A stretch of 64,000 nt of DNA from Pseudomonas sp. F(2018) (GCF_005508865.1 NZ_SCOM01000006.1:102885-166884), one strand, 5' to 3'; counted from the first letter of the stretch, positions 44,149 through 55,002 are shown. A program made the numbers and translations. Notes: generated by a model from the sequence alone, not told the origin.

Positions 44149-45783
44149 TTGCCAACCCTCAGAAGCTTTCGCATCAGTACCCGAGTGGTCATGCTGGTCA
44201 GCAGCATGGCCGTATTGATGGTGGTCTTGAGTCTCTGGTTCAGCCGCGTGCTGCACCAGAACCTGTTCGACGAGAAGATGGGCGGCGTGGGGGCGGCGCT
44301 TACCACCGCCGCCAATATTCTGGATCACTATGACCGGCAGGTTCAGGCCGGGCATATCGGCCTCGCCGAGGCAAAGCGGCAGGCCGCCGAGGTGATAGGC
44401 ACCATACGCTACCTGGGCGACAACTATTTATGGATCACTGGCCTCGACTACATCATGGTGATGCACCCCACCGCCCCCGAGCTGAATGCCAAGAACATCT
44501 TCGACTTCAAGGACGCCCAGGGCCGACTGTTCGTCCGCGATATCGTCGACGGCGCCCAGAGCCACGGCAGCACCGTGATCGAATATGCGTTTCCGCGCCC
44601 GGGGTCCGATACGCCCGAAAGCAAGATCTCGGAAGCAAAACTGTTCGCCCCCTGGGGTTGGGTGCTGGTCAGCGGGATTCACCCTCAGGACGTCCGCGAC
44701 GTCGTCAATCGGGCCCTCATCGGTCCGGCCATTGCCGCCGGCCTGGCCCTCGCAGCAATCGGTGTGCTTGCCTGGCTCTTCGCTGGCAGCATCATCCGGC
44801 CGTTGGCCGATACCGCCAGGGCATTGGCCGGCGCCACCCGAGGCACGACCGACCTCAGCCTGCGCCTGCCGGTCGAAGGCGATGACGAGCTGAGCGGGAT
44901 GTCCAAAAACTTCAACCATCTGATGCAGGCTGCCCACCAGATAACCTGCAGCATGGCCGACGCCAGCAATCTTATATCGGCAACCAGCGGCACGCTGGAA
45001 ACGATCACGCTTCACGCCCAGCAGGGAATGCACAGCCAGCACAGCGAGACGGACAGCCTGGCGACGGCCATGAGCGAAATGGTGGCCACGGTACAGGAAG
45101 TAGCCCACAACACCTCGACCGCCGCCACGGCCACCCAGCATGCCGAGCGGCAAGCCGCCGATGGACGCGAAGTGGTACAGGCGACGATCAGCTCGATTCA
45201 GACGCTTTCCCACGCGCTGGCCGACAGCGCCGTCGTCGTCGAGCAACTGGCGGGGGACTCCGCCAGGGTCGAGAGGGTACTGGACGTCATCACTTCGATC
45301 GCTGAGCAGACCAACCTGCTGGCCCTCAACGCAGCCATCGAAGCGGCCAGGGCAGGTGAGCATGGACGGGGCTTCGCCGTGGTGGCCGACGAGGTGCGCA
45401 CCCTGGCCATGCGGACCCAGGCCTCGACCCTGGAGATCAAGGAAATCATCGAGCGGGTGCAGCAGGGCGCACGCCGTGCGACCGCGCAGATATCTGCCAA
45501 CGTCGACGCCGCGAAGCGCCCGGTGGAGGACTCGACACGCGCCGGGCAGGCGCTGGAGCAGATCATTTACTCGGTGACAACCGTTAGCCAGATGGCCCTG
45601 CAGATCGCCAGCGCGACGGAAGAACAGGCGGCCACGGCGGAGGAGATAAATCGCAGCATCACTCGAATCCACGACACGACCAACCTCGGTGTCGATGCGG
45701 CCCAGCAAACCCGCCAGGCCTGCACCGAGCTGCTGGAGCTCGCCAACCGGTTACGCGGCCAGGTCGGCAGACTGAAGGTCTGA
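44149..45783 (+). CDS. Methyl-accepting chemotaxis protein with single-Cache (sCache_2) sensor
   Basis: 544-residue chemoreceptor starting at TTG, preceded by AGGGG six bases upstream. TM1 is at about 13-32, a periplasmic sCache_2 domain at about 35-188 (YLGDNYLWITGLDYIMVMHPTAPELNGK-like pattern) and TM2 at about 189-214. HAMP follows, and then the signalling hairpin tip AEQTNLLALNAAIEAARAGE with RGFAVVADEVR. sCache_2 domains bind short organic acids. Position between catabolic genes and regulators suggests that it senses the compound degraded by this block. Confidence 0.92.
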   Translation: MPTLRSFRISTRVVMLVSSMAVLMVVLSLWFSRVLHQNLFDEKMGGVGAALTTAANILDHYDRQVQAGHIGLAEAKRQAAEVIGTIRYLGDNYLWITGLDYIMVMHPTAPELNAKNIFDFKDAQGRLFVRDIVDGAQSHGSTVIEYAFPRPGSDTPESKISEAKLFAPWGWVLVSGIHPQDVRDVVNRALIGPAIAAGLALAAIGVLAWLFAGSIIRPLADTARALAGATRGTTDLSLRLPVEGDDELSGMSKNFNHLMQAAHQITCSMADASNLISATSGTLETITLHAQQGMHSQHSETDSLATAMSEMVATVQEVAHNTSTAATATQHAERQAADGREVVQATISSIQTLSHALADSAVVVEQLAGDSARVERVLDVITSIAEQTNLLALNAAIEAARAGEHGRGFAVVADEVRTLAMRTQASTLEIKEIIERVQQGARRATAQISANVDAAKRPVEDSTRAGQALEQIIYSVTTVSQMALQIASATEEQAATAEEINRSITRIHDTTNLGVDAAQQTRQACTELLELANRLRGQVGRLKV

Positions 45784-45845
45784 AACAAAGAGCCTGCAAC
45801 GTTAGGCCCGGTCGCGACTGAGCGGCCCGACGCCTGCCGCCCCAC

Positions 45846-46484
45846 TCAGTTGCGCGCAGTGGCGAGACCGAGACAGTTGGCGGACATCGTCAGCAGTTGC
45901 TCCTTGAGTTCGCAATGAAAGAAATGCGCGTCGAACAGGATGGAGCGGTGAATCAAGGACTCGACGATGCACTCGACAACATACAGCGCCCGACGAACAT
46001 TGGCCCCGGACAGCTCCTCGGCGCACCCGTGCAGATGCTCTTCGAGCAAGCTGATCAGCGCGCCGGATACGCGTTCGAAGTGATGAGGCTTGCTGATCCT
46101 GCCCAGGTGTTCGATCAGCACCCGCTGCAGGGGAATATTGATCGCGTAACTCTCGTGGATCGAGTCGATGAACACCGCGAGCGCGGCCATCACCTGGCGC
46201 TCCTGCATCGCCCGCAGCCGCTGCGCGACATGCTCGAGCATCTGGTCGCAGTGACGCTTGATGAGGTAAGCCAGCAACGAGTCCTTGTTGGAGAAATACT
46301 CGTACAACGAGCCTACGCTGACTCCTGCCAGCTCGGCGATCCGGGTCGTGCTGGTCCGTTCGAATCCATCACGGGCAAACAGGGTGGCGGCTGCTTCCAG
46401 GATTGCATCGACCGTCATGACTGAACGATGCTGCCGGGGCGTCCGGCGCGACCGGATTTCAGGCTGGGGGCGGCTGAAGGACAT
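45846..46484 (-). CDS. TetR/AcrR family regulator
   Basis: 212-residue repressor-type protein. The N-terminal basic tail (RRTPRQHRS) and the helix-turn-helix TRIAELAGVSVGSLYEYFSNKDSLLAYL (about 47-74) are standard TetR. The ligand domain is all-helical and unassigned. It is divergent from the AraC gene and convergent with the chemoreceptor. It probably controls the ligase/SDR genes or the hydrolase, with an acyl-CoA or the substrate as inducer; this is inference. Confidence 0.9.
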   Translation of the reverse strand: MSFSRPQPEIRSRRTPRQHRSVMTVDAILEAAATLFARDGFERTSTTRIAELAGVSVGSLYEYFSNKDSLLAYLIKRHCDQMLEHVAQRLRAMQERQVMAALAVFIDSIHESYAINIPLQRVLIEHLGRISKPHHFERVSGALISLLEEHLHGCAEELSGANVRRALYVVECIVESLIHRSILFDAHFFHCELKEQLLTMSANCLGLATARN

Positions 46485-46738
46485 GAGCGTATCCGATAGT
46501 TTTCTTTCTTATTGTTCGGCCCGGCGAGCGCTCTGCGGCGCGCGTTCCGGTGTTGCGCTGCCACCTTAGCGGGTGAAAAAAAGCAGGGATTGTAATTTTT
46601 GATGATGGCCGCCGGATCACCACGCAAGCCGGTGGCGGATGGCACGCTGGCCGTGCCCGCCAGCCGCCGCTATCGTGCGACTCGCATATCGCGAGCGGCC
46701 GATCGCTCTTCACCGCCCGCCTCGGGAGGCAACCTGTG

Positions 46739-47548
46739 ATGGACGTTTATCACCAGCACGTCAGGGAAACGCTCATGTACCCCTGGAGCAAGCGCACCCT
46801 CTTTCTTGGGCTGTTGTCCGATCCCGTGCGCGTGGCCTATGGCGCCGCCACCCTGGTGGTCAGCCTGGGCAAACCGATTGTCTTCAGCGCCGGAAAACAG
46901 GCCACGCGCTGCCACAGCTTCGTGATCCCGGCGGGGCAATCGGTGACGATAGATTCGCGCGGCGAGGTAGTTGCGATCTGCCATCTCGATGTCTTCGGCG
47001 AGGATTACCTGCATATCGGCGGCTGCTTGCGCAGCGAGTCCGAGGGCATTGGGGTCGAGCTGCGCGCCGAGGCGGATTTCAAGGAGGAACTGGGCGCCTT
47101 GTACAGACAGCCGGCCAGTTCCGACGATGCCTACTATCGGCTGGACCGCCTGCTCGCCTATGGCTACGCGAACGGCGATGGCGTCTCGACCATCGATGGG
47201 CGCATCACCCAGGTGGTCGCTTCCATCAAGCAGTCCTTCCAGGAGAACCTGCCGGTGGCGGCGCTGGCGGAAATGGCAGAGCTGTCGGTGCCGCGACTGG
47301 TGCAATTGTTCAAGCTGCAGACGGGCGTGCCCATCCGCCGCTACCGTCTCTGGCACCGGCTCTACGAGTCCGTGCTGGCCATCGGACGGGGAGAAAACCT
47401 CACGGACGCGGCGCTGAACGCGGGGTTCTCCGACCAGCCCCATTACAGCAACTATTTCTGCTCCATGTGGGGCGTCCCACCCGGCCGCCTGTTCGGCAAG
47501 GGCCTCCAGACGCGGATCGTCTTGCCCTCCGCCGCCGCGCGTGCCTGA
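46739..47548 (+). CDS. AraC family transcriptional regulator
   Basis: About 269 residues with a divergent N-terminal sensor part (PVRVAYGAATLVVSLGKPIVFSAGKQ, then a cupin-like strand pattern) and a C-terminal AraC DNA-binding domain: first helix-turn-helix VAALAEMAELSVPRLVQLFKLQTG, second LTDAALNAGFSDQPHYSNYF. ATG 46739 is nine bases after GGAGG; GTG 46736 is an alternative. Convergent with the hydrolase operon, separated by a bidirectional terminator. Confidence 0.88.
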   Translation: MDVYHQHVRETLMYPWSKRTLFLGLLSDPVRVAYGAATLVVSLGKPIVFSAGKQATRCHSFVIPAGQSVTIDSRGEVVAICHLDVFGEDYLHIGGCLRSESEGIGVELRAEADFKEELGALYRQPASSDDAYYRLDRLLAYGYANGDGVSTIDGRITQVVASIKQSFQENLPVAALAEMAELSVPRLVQLFKLQTGVPIRRYRLWHRLYESVLAIGRGENLTDAALNAGFSDQPHYSNYFCSMWGVPPGRLFGKGLQTRIVLPSAAARA

Positions 47549-47590
47549 GCGCCATCTGCCCCGGAACGCTCCATCTGCCAGCCAAACAGA

Positions 47591-47620
47591 AAGGCCAGCC
47601 CTCTTAACAGGGCTGGCCTT
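47591..47620. terminator. Bidirectional terminator between AraC gene and hydrolase
   Basis: Twelve-base stem AAGGCCAGCCCT (47591-47602) with AGGGCTGGCCTT (47609-47620), loop CTTAAC. T-rich on the minus side (TTCTGTTTGG) and usable on both. Confidence 0.8.
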
Positions 47621-47637
47621 GCTATACGCGCGCCGTG

Positions 47638-49428
47638 TCAGAACGGCTGATAGCAAACAACCATCCAGGTGGTCAGCAGCCCGCAGAGCAGTGCGCCGGT
47701 ATAGATGTTGCCCGTACGTCGGTAGCAATAGGTCGAGAACACGCTGGTCACGGCGAACAGCGGGAGGAAGCCGTTACCCAGAATGACCATCAGGGTGTCA
47801 TAGCCCACCTCGCCGATATAAGGCTGCCCCGTGGTGTACAGCGAGCCCATTTGCGCCGCGATGACCAGTGCCACACCCAGGGAGTTGACCACGAACAGCG
47901 CCAGCGTCCAGATCAGGTTGTTGCGCAGATCACTGCCGAAGTCCTTCAGGCGCAGCCAGCCAAAGGCCAGCAGGTTGTTGATGAAGAAGATCGCCACGAA
48001 CGGAATGACATAGGCGAACGCCACGCTGAAACGATGGGCCTCCAGCGGCCGGATCAGCAGCATCCACCAGCGCACGTCGACATGCCAGAAGCCATATATC
48101 CAGGCCAGGAGCGTGTAACCGCCGGCGACCGTGATCAGCGCCACGCTCAGCGCCTTGGCCAGGTAGCGCCAGTCGAACTCCATCACTGCAGGGTTAGTGG
48201 AGAGCCCGTAGGTCAGCAGCGTCTCGCCACGCCTGCGGCCGATCAGCAGGTGCCAGATACAGAACAGGCAAAGGAAGCCCAACTGGATAGCACCGAAATA
48301 GACAATCGAGGTATTGGCGAACAGCAGCGGAAAGGTTTCGCTGACACCCAGCGTGTGCATCGCCCACATCTGCAAAGGCACCAGCAGAAGCGCCGCAGCT
48401 GCGACGATCAATACAGCGCAGGCGGCATACACCAGCGGTGACTGCGGCGCCCTGGGGATGGCCGCTTGCGCGACGGCGCTCAGCGGCGCCATTGCCAGCA
48501 ACTTGATAAATAGGCCCAGCATGAACAGGATCAACCCGACATAGGCAACCAGACTGGCGGCCTCCTTGAACTGCCAGACCTGATCCAAGAGGTCCTTTTG
48601 CAGCGGTGCAGGCGACGACCGCTGGAACATGCCCAGAACATTGGCAATGGCGCTGCTGGATTGGTGCACGCCGGCATGCGTCTCGGCCGATTGCGTGGCG
48701 ATGCGCCCCGTGCCTCTGGCGAAATCACCATATGCCTTGCCCAGCACGACCCTCTCTTCGGTGTTGAACGGATTTTTCAGCCATTTACTGTCAACGAAGT
48801 CGACTGCTTTCTTCTGGTCGAAGTAGTTGATCGCCACGAACTCGTCGTACTTGCCGAACTCGACACCGAAGTTGAAACCGGCATCCTCCGATACGCTCGG
48901 CGCACCGAGCATGAAGCCGGCCTCGTGCCCTCCCTGCGACGACCCTACCACCACAACGGTTCTCACCAGCTCGCGGTTTTCCAGCGCCGCGGTGACGACA
49001 GACCAGCCGCCCATGGAATGCCCAACCAGACCGACATGATCGGGATGGACGAAGGGCAAGGCGTGCACGTAGCGCAGCATGTCGCCCACGCCCCGGCTGC
49101 CATCATCGGGAATGACCTGCGACCCGCCATGCCCGGACAGGTCCGGTGCCAGCACCACGTAACCGCGCCGCGCGAACTCGAGACTGAAATTGCTCATGAC
49201 CTCCTTCTGGTTCACATAACCATGGGCAATGACCACCGCCGGGGCCGGCGTGCTGGCACTAACGCCTTCGGGGACAAACATGAGCGCACTCAGGCGCGCG
49301 CCGTTCTTGCCGGCAATCACCACATCGACAACATCGATCGCCCCACTGCCCGACTGGATGCGCGAAGCAGTGAAGCTGCCCAACAGCGCCAGCAACAAGC
49401 CGACTATGAGAAGCCTGGAATTTTTCAT
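47638..49428 (-). CDS. Alpha/beta hydrolase fused to an eight-helix membrane domain
   Basis: 596-residue protein from the ATG at 49428 (MKNSRLLIVG); upstream in-frame starts to 49476 are possible. An N-terminal membrane segment or signal (3-20) leads to a periplasmic alpha/beta hydrolase (about 35-280) with oxyanion HGYVNQKEV, GHGGS and the nucleophile elbow GHSMGG (Ser138). From about residue 295 to the end there are eight predicted transmembrane helices, with no transporter signature I recognise. The hydrolase would release an acid from an ester or similar compound at the membrane. It is 62 bases downstream of the outer-membrane gene and likely co-transcribed with it. Confidence 0.83.
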   Translation of the reverse strand: MKNSRLLIVGLLLALLGSFTASRIQSGSGAIDVVDVVIAGKNGARLSALMFVPEGVSASTPAPAVVIAHGYVNQKEVMSNFSLEFARRGYVVLAPDLSGHGGSQVIPDDGSRGVGDMLRYVHALPFVHPDHVGLVGHSMGGWSVVTAALENRELVRTVVVVGSSQGGHEAGFMLGAPSVSEDAGFNFGVEFGKYDEFVAINYFDQKKAVDFVDSKWLKNPFNTEERVVLGKAYGDFARGTGRIATQSAETHAGVHQSSSAIANVLGMFQRSSPAPLQKDLLDQVWQFKEAASLVAYVGLILFMLGLFIKLLAMAPLSAVAQAAIPRAPQSPLVYAACAVLIVAAAALLLVPLQMWAMHTLGVSETFPLLFANTSIVYFGAIQLGFLCLFCIWHLLIGRRRGETLLTYGLSTNPAVMEFDWRYLAKALSVALITVAGGYTLLAWIYGFWHVDVRWWMLLIRPLEAHRFSVAFAYVIPFVAIFFINNLLAFGWLRLKDFGSDLRNNLIWTLALFVVNSLGVALVIAAQMGSLYTTGQPYIGEVGYDTLMVILGNGFLPLFAVTSVFSTYCYRRTGNIYTGALLCGLLTTWMVVCYQPF

Positions 49429-49490
49429 ATGCGATTCACCCAATAACGTCATCGTTGAGCTGCCACCACCCGCCACGGCCTGCCGCCGGG

Positions 49491-50393
49491 TTAGAAGGCA
49501 TGGGTGAACTGGACACTGAAGCGGTTGTCGACCTTCGGGCCTTCCTTGACGCGAACGTCCTGCAGGTATTGCACATGCAGGAACTGATTGGGGGCCAGGG
49601 CAAAGCGTGTCGTCAGCTGCAAGGCGGTGGAGCTGACGTCTCGATCCAGGGTCACCCCGGAAACCTCGGTCGCTCCACCACGTGAATGGAAGGCATCCAG
49701 GGACACCAGCAACGAGGGATTCACGTCATAGCTGAAGTGGGTTTCCACGGCGTAAAGAGGATCGCGCTTCAGGTTCTGGCTACCCACATGATCGTCGTTG
49801 TGCGAATAGAACTCGACCGAGGGGATCAGCTCTGCGCGGAAATCGCCGAAGCCCTTGACCAGCCCCACCTGTGCCTTGAACGCCCACTGATTACGGCCCA
49901 GGTTGATGATGTTGTCCGCATCGTACTCACCCAGCGGAGCGGTCACCCAGCCGCTGACGCCCAGCCAGGTTTTCGAGGCCTCGTCATGGATCGGCCAGAA
50001 CCCCACCAGAAAGGAGGGGTCCGCCAGCCCTGAGCTGCGCTTGTACTTCGCGTCGACGGTGGCGACGGCATCGCCGGTGACACTGGCGCGGCCAAACGGA
50101 ATGATGGCCTCATAAATGGCCGGCATGCCAAACAGGGTCGAGTAGTAGACCGGCATCAGCACGTTGATATCCGAGCTCAGGTCGAAGTCATCCGACACCT
50201 TGTGACCACGCGAATAAAGCTCATCGCCGGTACCGTGCAAATGCAGGAACTGGACGACCGATGTGCCATCCGGCAGCGGGATGTAATCCCTGGCCTGCAC
50301 AGCCTGCGCACTGCCGGAATACGCCATGGAGAACGCAAGTGCCGCCAGGCAAATGCCCTTGAACGCGAATCTGGAAACTGCCGCCATTGTCAT
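49491..50393 (-). CDS. Outer-membrane transporter, MetA-pathway-of-phenol-degradation family
   Basis: 300-residue exported beta-barrel protein. The signal peptide ends in GSAQAVQA; the mature chain shows alternating amphipathic strands and ends in the aromatic outer-membrane signature FSVQFTHAF. The pattern YIPLPDGTSVVQFLHLHGTGDELY followed by GFWPIHDEASKTWLGVSGWVTAPLGEYDA is that of Phenol_MetA_deg proteins, associated with uptake of aromatic or hydrophobic compounds. Start ATG 50393 has AAAGGCGG just upstream. It probably admits the substrate of the following hydrolase. Confidence 0.87.
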   Translation of the reverse strand: MTMAAVSRFAFKGICLAALAFSMAYSGSAQAVQARDYIPLPDGTSVVQFLHLHGTGDELYSRGHKVSDDFDLSSDINVLMPVYYSTLFGMPAIYEAIIPFGRASVTGDAVATVDAKYKRSSGLADPSFLVGFWPIHDEASKTWLGVSGWVTAPLGEYDADNIINLGRNQWAFKAQVGLVKGFGDFRAELIPSVEFYSHNDDHVGSQNLKRDPLYAVETHFSYDVNPSLLVSLDAFHSRGGATEVSGVTLDRDVSSTALQLTTRFALAPNQFLHVQYLQDVRVKEGPKVDNRFSVQFTHAF

Positions 50394-50814
50394 GCCCGCC
50401 TTTCTTATTATTTCGGTGGAATAGGCCGTGCCGGGTGCCGCGCGCCTGAGCTCGCTGGATCGCCGGGAAGCCCTGTATCCATGCTACGAACACGAAAAAT
50501 CAGCCGCTATTCGGGTCCGAGTAACGCCCGGCAAGGGCCATGAGAGGTGCATCTACAGGCAGGCAGGTGGCGCCCTTTCAGTTTTGGATCGGTCGGGCGC
50601 TGGATGTCGGGCGACGAGCAGGCGCAAGGGCCATGGCGGCCACCGCCGGACGGTCGGCTGGTGTGCAGCCCTCTCCTGGAGCGGCACGAGGACTGAACGG
50701 GCTCTATCGGGAATGGGATGACGCCCGGCCTGCCTCGAGGGGCCGGTTGCCGTTATAATCGCGCGCTTTCCTGGCGCCCGGCGCCTTATCACCGCTTTCC
50801 CGCAGGCATAGACC
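50394..50814. other. 421-base region between the accessory block and prfC
   Basis: No gene seen. The left part must contain the promoter for the outer-membrane gene; the right part has TATAAT at 50754-50759, a good -10 candidate for prfC with no clear -35. This is the right boundary of the accessory block. No repeat, tRNA or integrase marks the junction. Confidence 0.55.
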
Positions 50815-52398
<1,584 letters not shown>

Positions 52399-52403
52399 CA
52401 GAC

Positions 52404-52436
52404 AAAACGCCCCGGCCAAGACCGGGGCGTTTTGTT
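52404..52436 (+). terminator. prfC terminator
   Basis: Twelve-base perfect stem AAAACGCCCCGG (52404-52415) and CCGGGGCGTTTT (52422-52433), loop CCAAGA, with T-rich tail TTTTGTTT. Confidence 0.95.
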
Positions 52437-52488
52437 TACAAGCCGCGATACTTCGATCCGCAATATGCATCTCACTATGCACGAAGCT

Positions 52489-52509
52489 CCCTCTCCCTTT
52501 GGGAGAGGG
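52489..52509. repeat. CCCTCTCCC hairpin repeat
   Basis: CCCTCTCCC / GGGAGAGGG with a TTT loop, related to 23141-23164 and followed by AGGGGTGAGGGTG, the tail that often accompanies this dispersed repeat. Confidence 0.75.
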
Positions 52510-52551
52510 CAGGGGTGAGGGTGTCATAGGCAACTCCGAGCGGCCTGATAG

Positions 52552-52588
52552 CCCCTCTCCCCCGGCCCCTCTCCCAGGGGGAGAGGGG
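52552..52588. repeat. CCCTCTCCC hairpin repeat
   Basis: CCCCTCTCCCCC (52552-52563) pairs with GGGGGAGAGGGG (52577-52588), loop of 13 bases. It forms a pair with 52489-52509, and both lie between the convergent prfC and exonuclease genes. Confidence 0.75.
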
Positions 52589-52594
52589 AGCTGC

Positions 52595-53200
52595 TTATGC
52601 ACTCGCCTTTAGCAGCGTGCGCACCTTGGCCGCCGAAAGCTTCTGCAGGCCGCACAGGTAGCCGTGGTCGGCGCGGATATCGTGGCGCTCCCACAGCAAC
52701 TCTTGCAGGTGCAGCGTCAGATTGGCCGCCATCTCCGCATCGGCTAGCGCGCGGTGGGCCTGGCCGGTGCTGGGCAGACCGACCCAGCGGTTGAGATTGC
52801 CCAGGCTGTGGCTCGGCGCCTCCGGCAGCAGGCGGCGCGACAGCAGCAGCGAACAGGCGAAGTCGCGGCCACGGCGGCGGCCCACCAGGCCCAGCTCGGC
52901 CTCCCAGAACTTCGAGTCGAACGCGGCGTTGTGCGCCAGCATAGGGGCATCGCCGACGAACTCGGCGACTTCCGCCATCACCTCGGCTACCGGCGGCGCG
53001 CTGCGCACCATGGCGTTGCTGATGCCGGTCAGCTGTTCGATGAAGGGCGGCACCCAGGCGCCGGCATTCATCAGGCTCTGGTAGCGGGCGACGATGCGCC
53101 CGTCCTCGATGATGGCCACACCGATCTCGGTCGGTCGCGCGCCCTGGGCCGGCGACATGCCGGTGGTCTCGAAGTCGATCACGGCGATGCGTTCTGGCAT
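52595..53200 (-). CDS. DnaQ-like 3'-5' exonuclease (DEDDh)
   Basis: 201-residue exonuclease domain protein. Exo I is VIDFETTG (Asp9, Glu11), Exo II HNAAFDSKFWE and Exo III HRALADAEMA, giving the DEDDh set. It lacks the polymerase-binding tail of the DNA polymerase III epsilon subunit, so it is a stand-alone DNA or RNA trimming nuclease. The next gene (NYN domain) starts 25 bases upstream on the same strand, and the two may form a small nuclease operon. Confidence 0.92.
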   Translation of the reverse strand: MPERIAVIDFETTGMSPAQGARPTEIGVAIIEDGRIVARYQSLMNAGAWVPPFIEQLTGISNAMVRSAPPVAEVMAEVAEFVGDAPMLAHNAAFDSKFWEAELGLVGRRRGRDFACSLLLSRRLLPEAPSHSLGNLNRWVGLPSTGQAHRALADAEMAANLTLHLQELLWERHDIRADHGYLCGLQKLSAAKVRTLLKASA

Positions 53201-53225
53201 CGGTCTTCCTCAGTTCTTCAACAGT

Positions 53226-53705
53226 TCAGTTTTTCAACAGCAGTGCGCCCTCGACCGGCACGAAGCGGTCGGCGGCGCGAATCAGCGAATGGGCGGTGAG
53301 CCCGGCCACGCCATATACAGTACTGGCAACGCCCCGGCGCTCGCGCACCCGCTGCAGCAGCAGGTCGAAGTCGCCATCGCCGGAGGCCAGCACCACCTCG
53401 TCCACCCGCTCGGCGGCCTCCATCAGGTCCAGGGTGATGCCGACGTCCCAGTCGCCCTTGGCCGAGCCATCGCTGCGCTGGATATAGGGCTTGAGCAGCA
53501 CCTCGAAACCGAGGTTGCGCAGGATCTGCTGGAACTGGCGCTGCTTGGCGTCGCCACGGTCGATGGCATAGGCGCGCGCCTCGACTATCTCACCGCCGGC
53601 CGCCACCTGGCGCCACAGCTCGGCGTAGTGGAAGTGGCAACCATGGGCCTGGCGCACGGTGTAATAGAGGTTCTGCACATCGGCGAACAGGGCGATTCTT
53701 TTCAC
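53226..53705 (-). CDS. NYN domain ribonuclease-like protein (LabA/DUF88)
   Basis: 159-residue PIN-like NYN protein. Acidic active-site residues are in IALFADVQNLYY, KGDWDVGITLD and VLASGDGDFD, the LabA/DUF88 pattern. Members are predicted metal-dependent RNases. Same strand as and just upstream of the exonuclease gene. Role in the cell unknown. Confidence 0.9.
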   Translation of the reverse strand: MKRIALFADVQNLYYTVRQAHGCHFHYAELWRQVAAGGEIVEARAYAIDRGDAKQRQFQQILRNLGFEVLLKPYIQRSDGSAKGDWDVGITLDLMEAAERVDEVVLASGDGDFDLLLQRVRERRGVASTVYGVAGLTAHSLIRAADRFVPVEGALLLKN

Positions 53706-53815
53706 GAGACTGGGCCGGACGAAAGGAGCGGCATTATGCGCTATTGGCCAGCATGTTCGTCGCCCCCGGCCATCGGCTAAAGTGACTTCATGAAGTACTG
53801 CCGTGATGCCTGCCG

Positions 53816-54490
53816 ATGAACCCGCTTACCGTTCTGCGTGACTCCTTCCAGTTCTTCAGCCGCCACCTGGCCAGCATCGCGCCGCTGTGCCTGCCGCTGA
53901 TCGCCGCCGAATGCCTGGTGCGCGCGCTGGTTTCCGGGCTTACCGACCCCGGCCATGCGCCAGCTTACGAGCTGCTGGTCGGGCTGTTCTTCTACCCGCT
54001 GTACAGCGCCGCGCTGATCCTGTTCCTCGACGCCCGCAGCCAGGGCCAGCGCCCGGCGGTGCGCAACCTGCTGGCTGCCGCCCTGCCGCTGTGGCCGGCG
54101 TTCGCCGTGCTGGCCGGGCTGAGCACCCTGCTGATCATGCTCAGCGGCGCGCTGTTGCTGCCGCTGGCGCTGTGGGTGATGGTCAAGCTGGCGTTCGCCG
54201 AGTACCTGCTGGTGCTGCGCGGGCTGTCGCCGCTGCAGGCGATGCGCGAGAGCTTCCTGCTCAGCATCGGCCACTTCTGGTCACTGCTGGCCTGCGTACT
54301 GCTGGTGATAGTGCCGCTGTGGCTGCTGGACGACTGGACCCTGCAGCTGCTCGGCGAGCAGCCCGACGCGGTCGGCAGCCTGCTGCTGGATGTGGTCAAC
54401 GGCTTCCTCCAGCTGTTCTCCAGCGTGGTGCTGTTCCGCTGCTACATGTTGTGCAGCCAGCGACCGACCGAAGACAGCCACAGTAGCTGA
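53816..54490 (+). CDS. YciC-like inner-membrane protein
   Basis: 224-residue protein with five to six hydrophobic segments. The N-terminal MNPLTVLRDSFQFFSRHLASI and the RGLSPLQAMRESFLLSIGHFW segment resemble YciC/UPF0259 proteins, multi-pass membrane proteins of unknown role. Start supported only by position. Separated by 70 bases from the VOC gene downstream. Confidence 0.75.
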   Translation: MNPLTVLRDSFQFFSRHLASIAPLCLPLIAAECLVRALVSGLTDPGHAPAYELLVGLFFYPLYSAALILFLDARSQGQRPAVRNLLAAALPLWPAFAVLAGLSTLLIMLSGALLLPLALWVMVKLAFAEYLLVLRGLSPLQAMRESFLLSIGHFWSLLACVLLVIVPLWLLDDWTLQLLGEQPDAVGSLLLDVVNGFLQLFSSVVLFRCYMLCSQRPTEDSHSS

Positions 54491-54560
54491 CTCGTCCGAC
54501 AGAAAACCGAGAGATCAGCTGCTAGGCTTGGGGCGTCCGACTTACCAGGGAAGAATCCTC

Positions 54561-54995
54561 ATGTCCGAACAGAACCCCAGCATCCTCTCCCACGTGTCCA
54601 TCGGCACCAACCAGTTCGACCAGGCCGTGGCCTTCTACGACAAGGTGATGCCCACTCTCGGCTGCAAGCGCGTCCTCGAACACCCCGGCGCCGTCGCCTG
54701 GGGCCGCGAGTACCCGGAGTTCTGGGTGCAGACGCCGATAGATGGCCAGCCGGCGAATGTCGGCAACGGCACCCACTTCGGCTTCGTCGCCCCGGACAAG
54801 CAGGCGGTGCACGCCTTCTACGAGGCGGCACTGGAAGCCGGCGCCAGCCCGGACGGCCCGCCCGGCCCGCGTCCGCACTATGGCGAGCCCTATTACGGCT
54901 GCTTCGTTCGCGATCTGGACGGGCACAAGATCGAGGCGGCCTACTGGGACACGGAGCTGGTCTACGAGCTGTACGTCGAGCCGCACAGCCACTAG
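54561..54995 (+). CDS. VOC family protein (glyoxalase/dioxygenase-like)
   Basis: 144-residue vicinal-oxygen-chelate protein. ILSHVSIGTNQFDQAVAFYDKVM gives the first module with the metal His, THFGFVAPD the middle, and CFVRDLDGHKIEAAYW the last module with the metal Glu. Function cannot be told from the family alone. The ATG at 54561 follows CAGGGAAGAATCCTC; the open frame back to 54390 lies over the previous gene and is not used. Confidence 0.88.
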   Translation: MSEQNPSILSHVSIGTNQFDQAVAFYDKVMPTLGCKRVLEHPGAVAWGREYPEFWVQTPIDGQPANVGNGTHFGFVAPDKQAVHAFYEAALEAGASPDGPPGPRPHYGEPYYGCFVRDLDGHKIEAAYWDTELVYELYVEPHSH

Positions 54996-55002
54996 AGCCA
55001 GT

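Noticed and set aside
41500..50400. Mobile element carrying the accessory block
   Set aside because: No integrase, transposase, tRNA target, direct repeats or terminal inverted repeats found at either edge.
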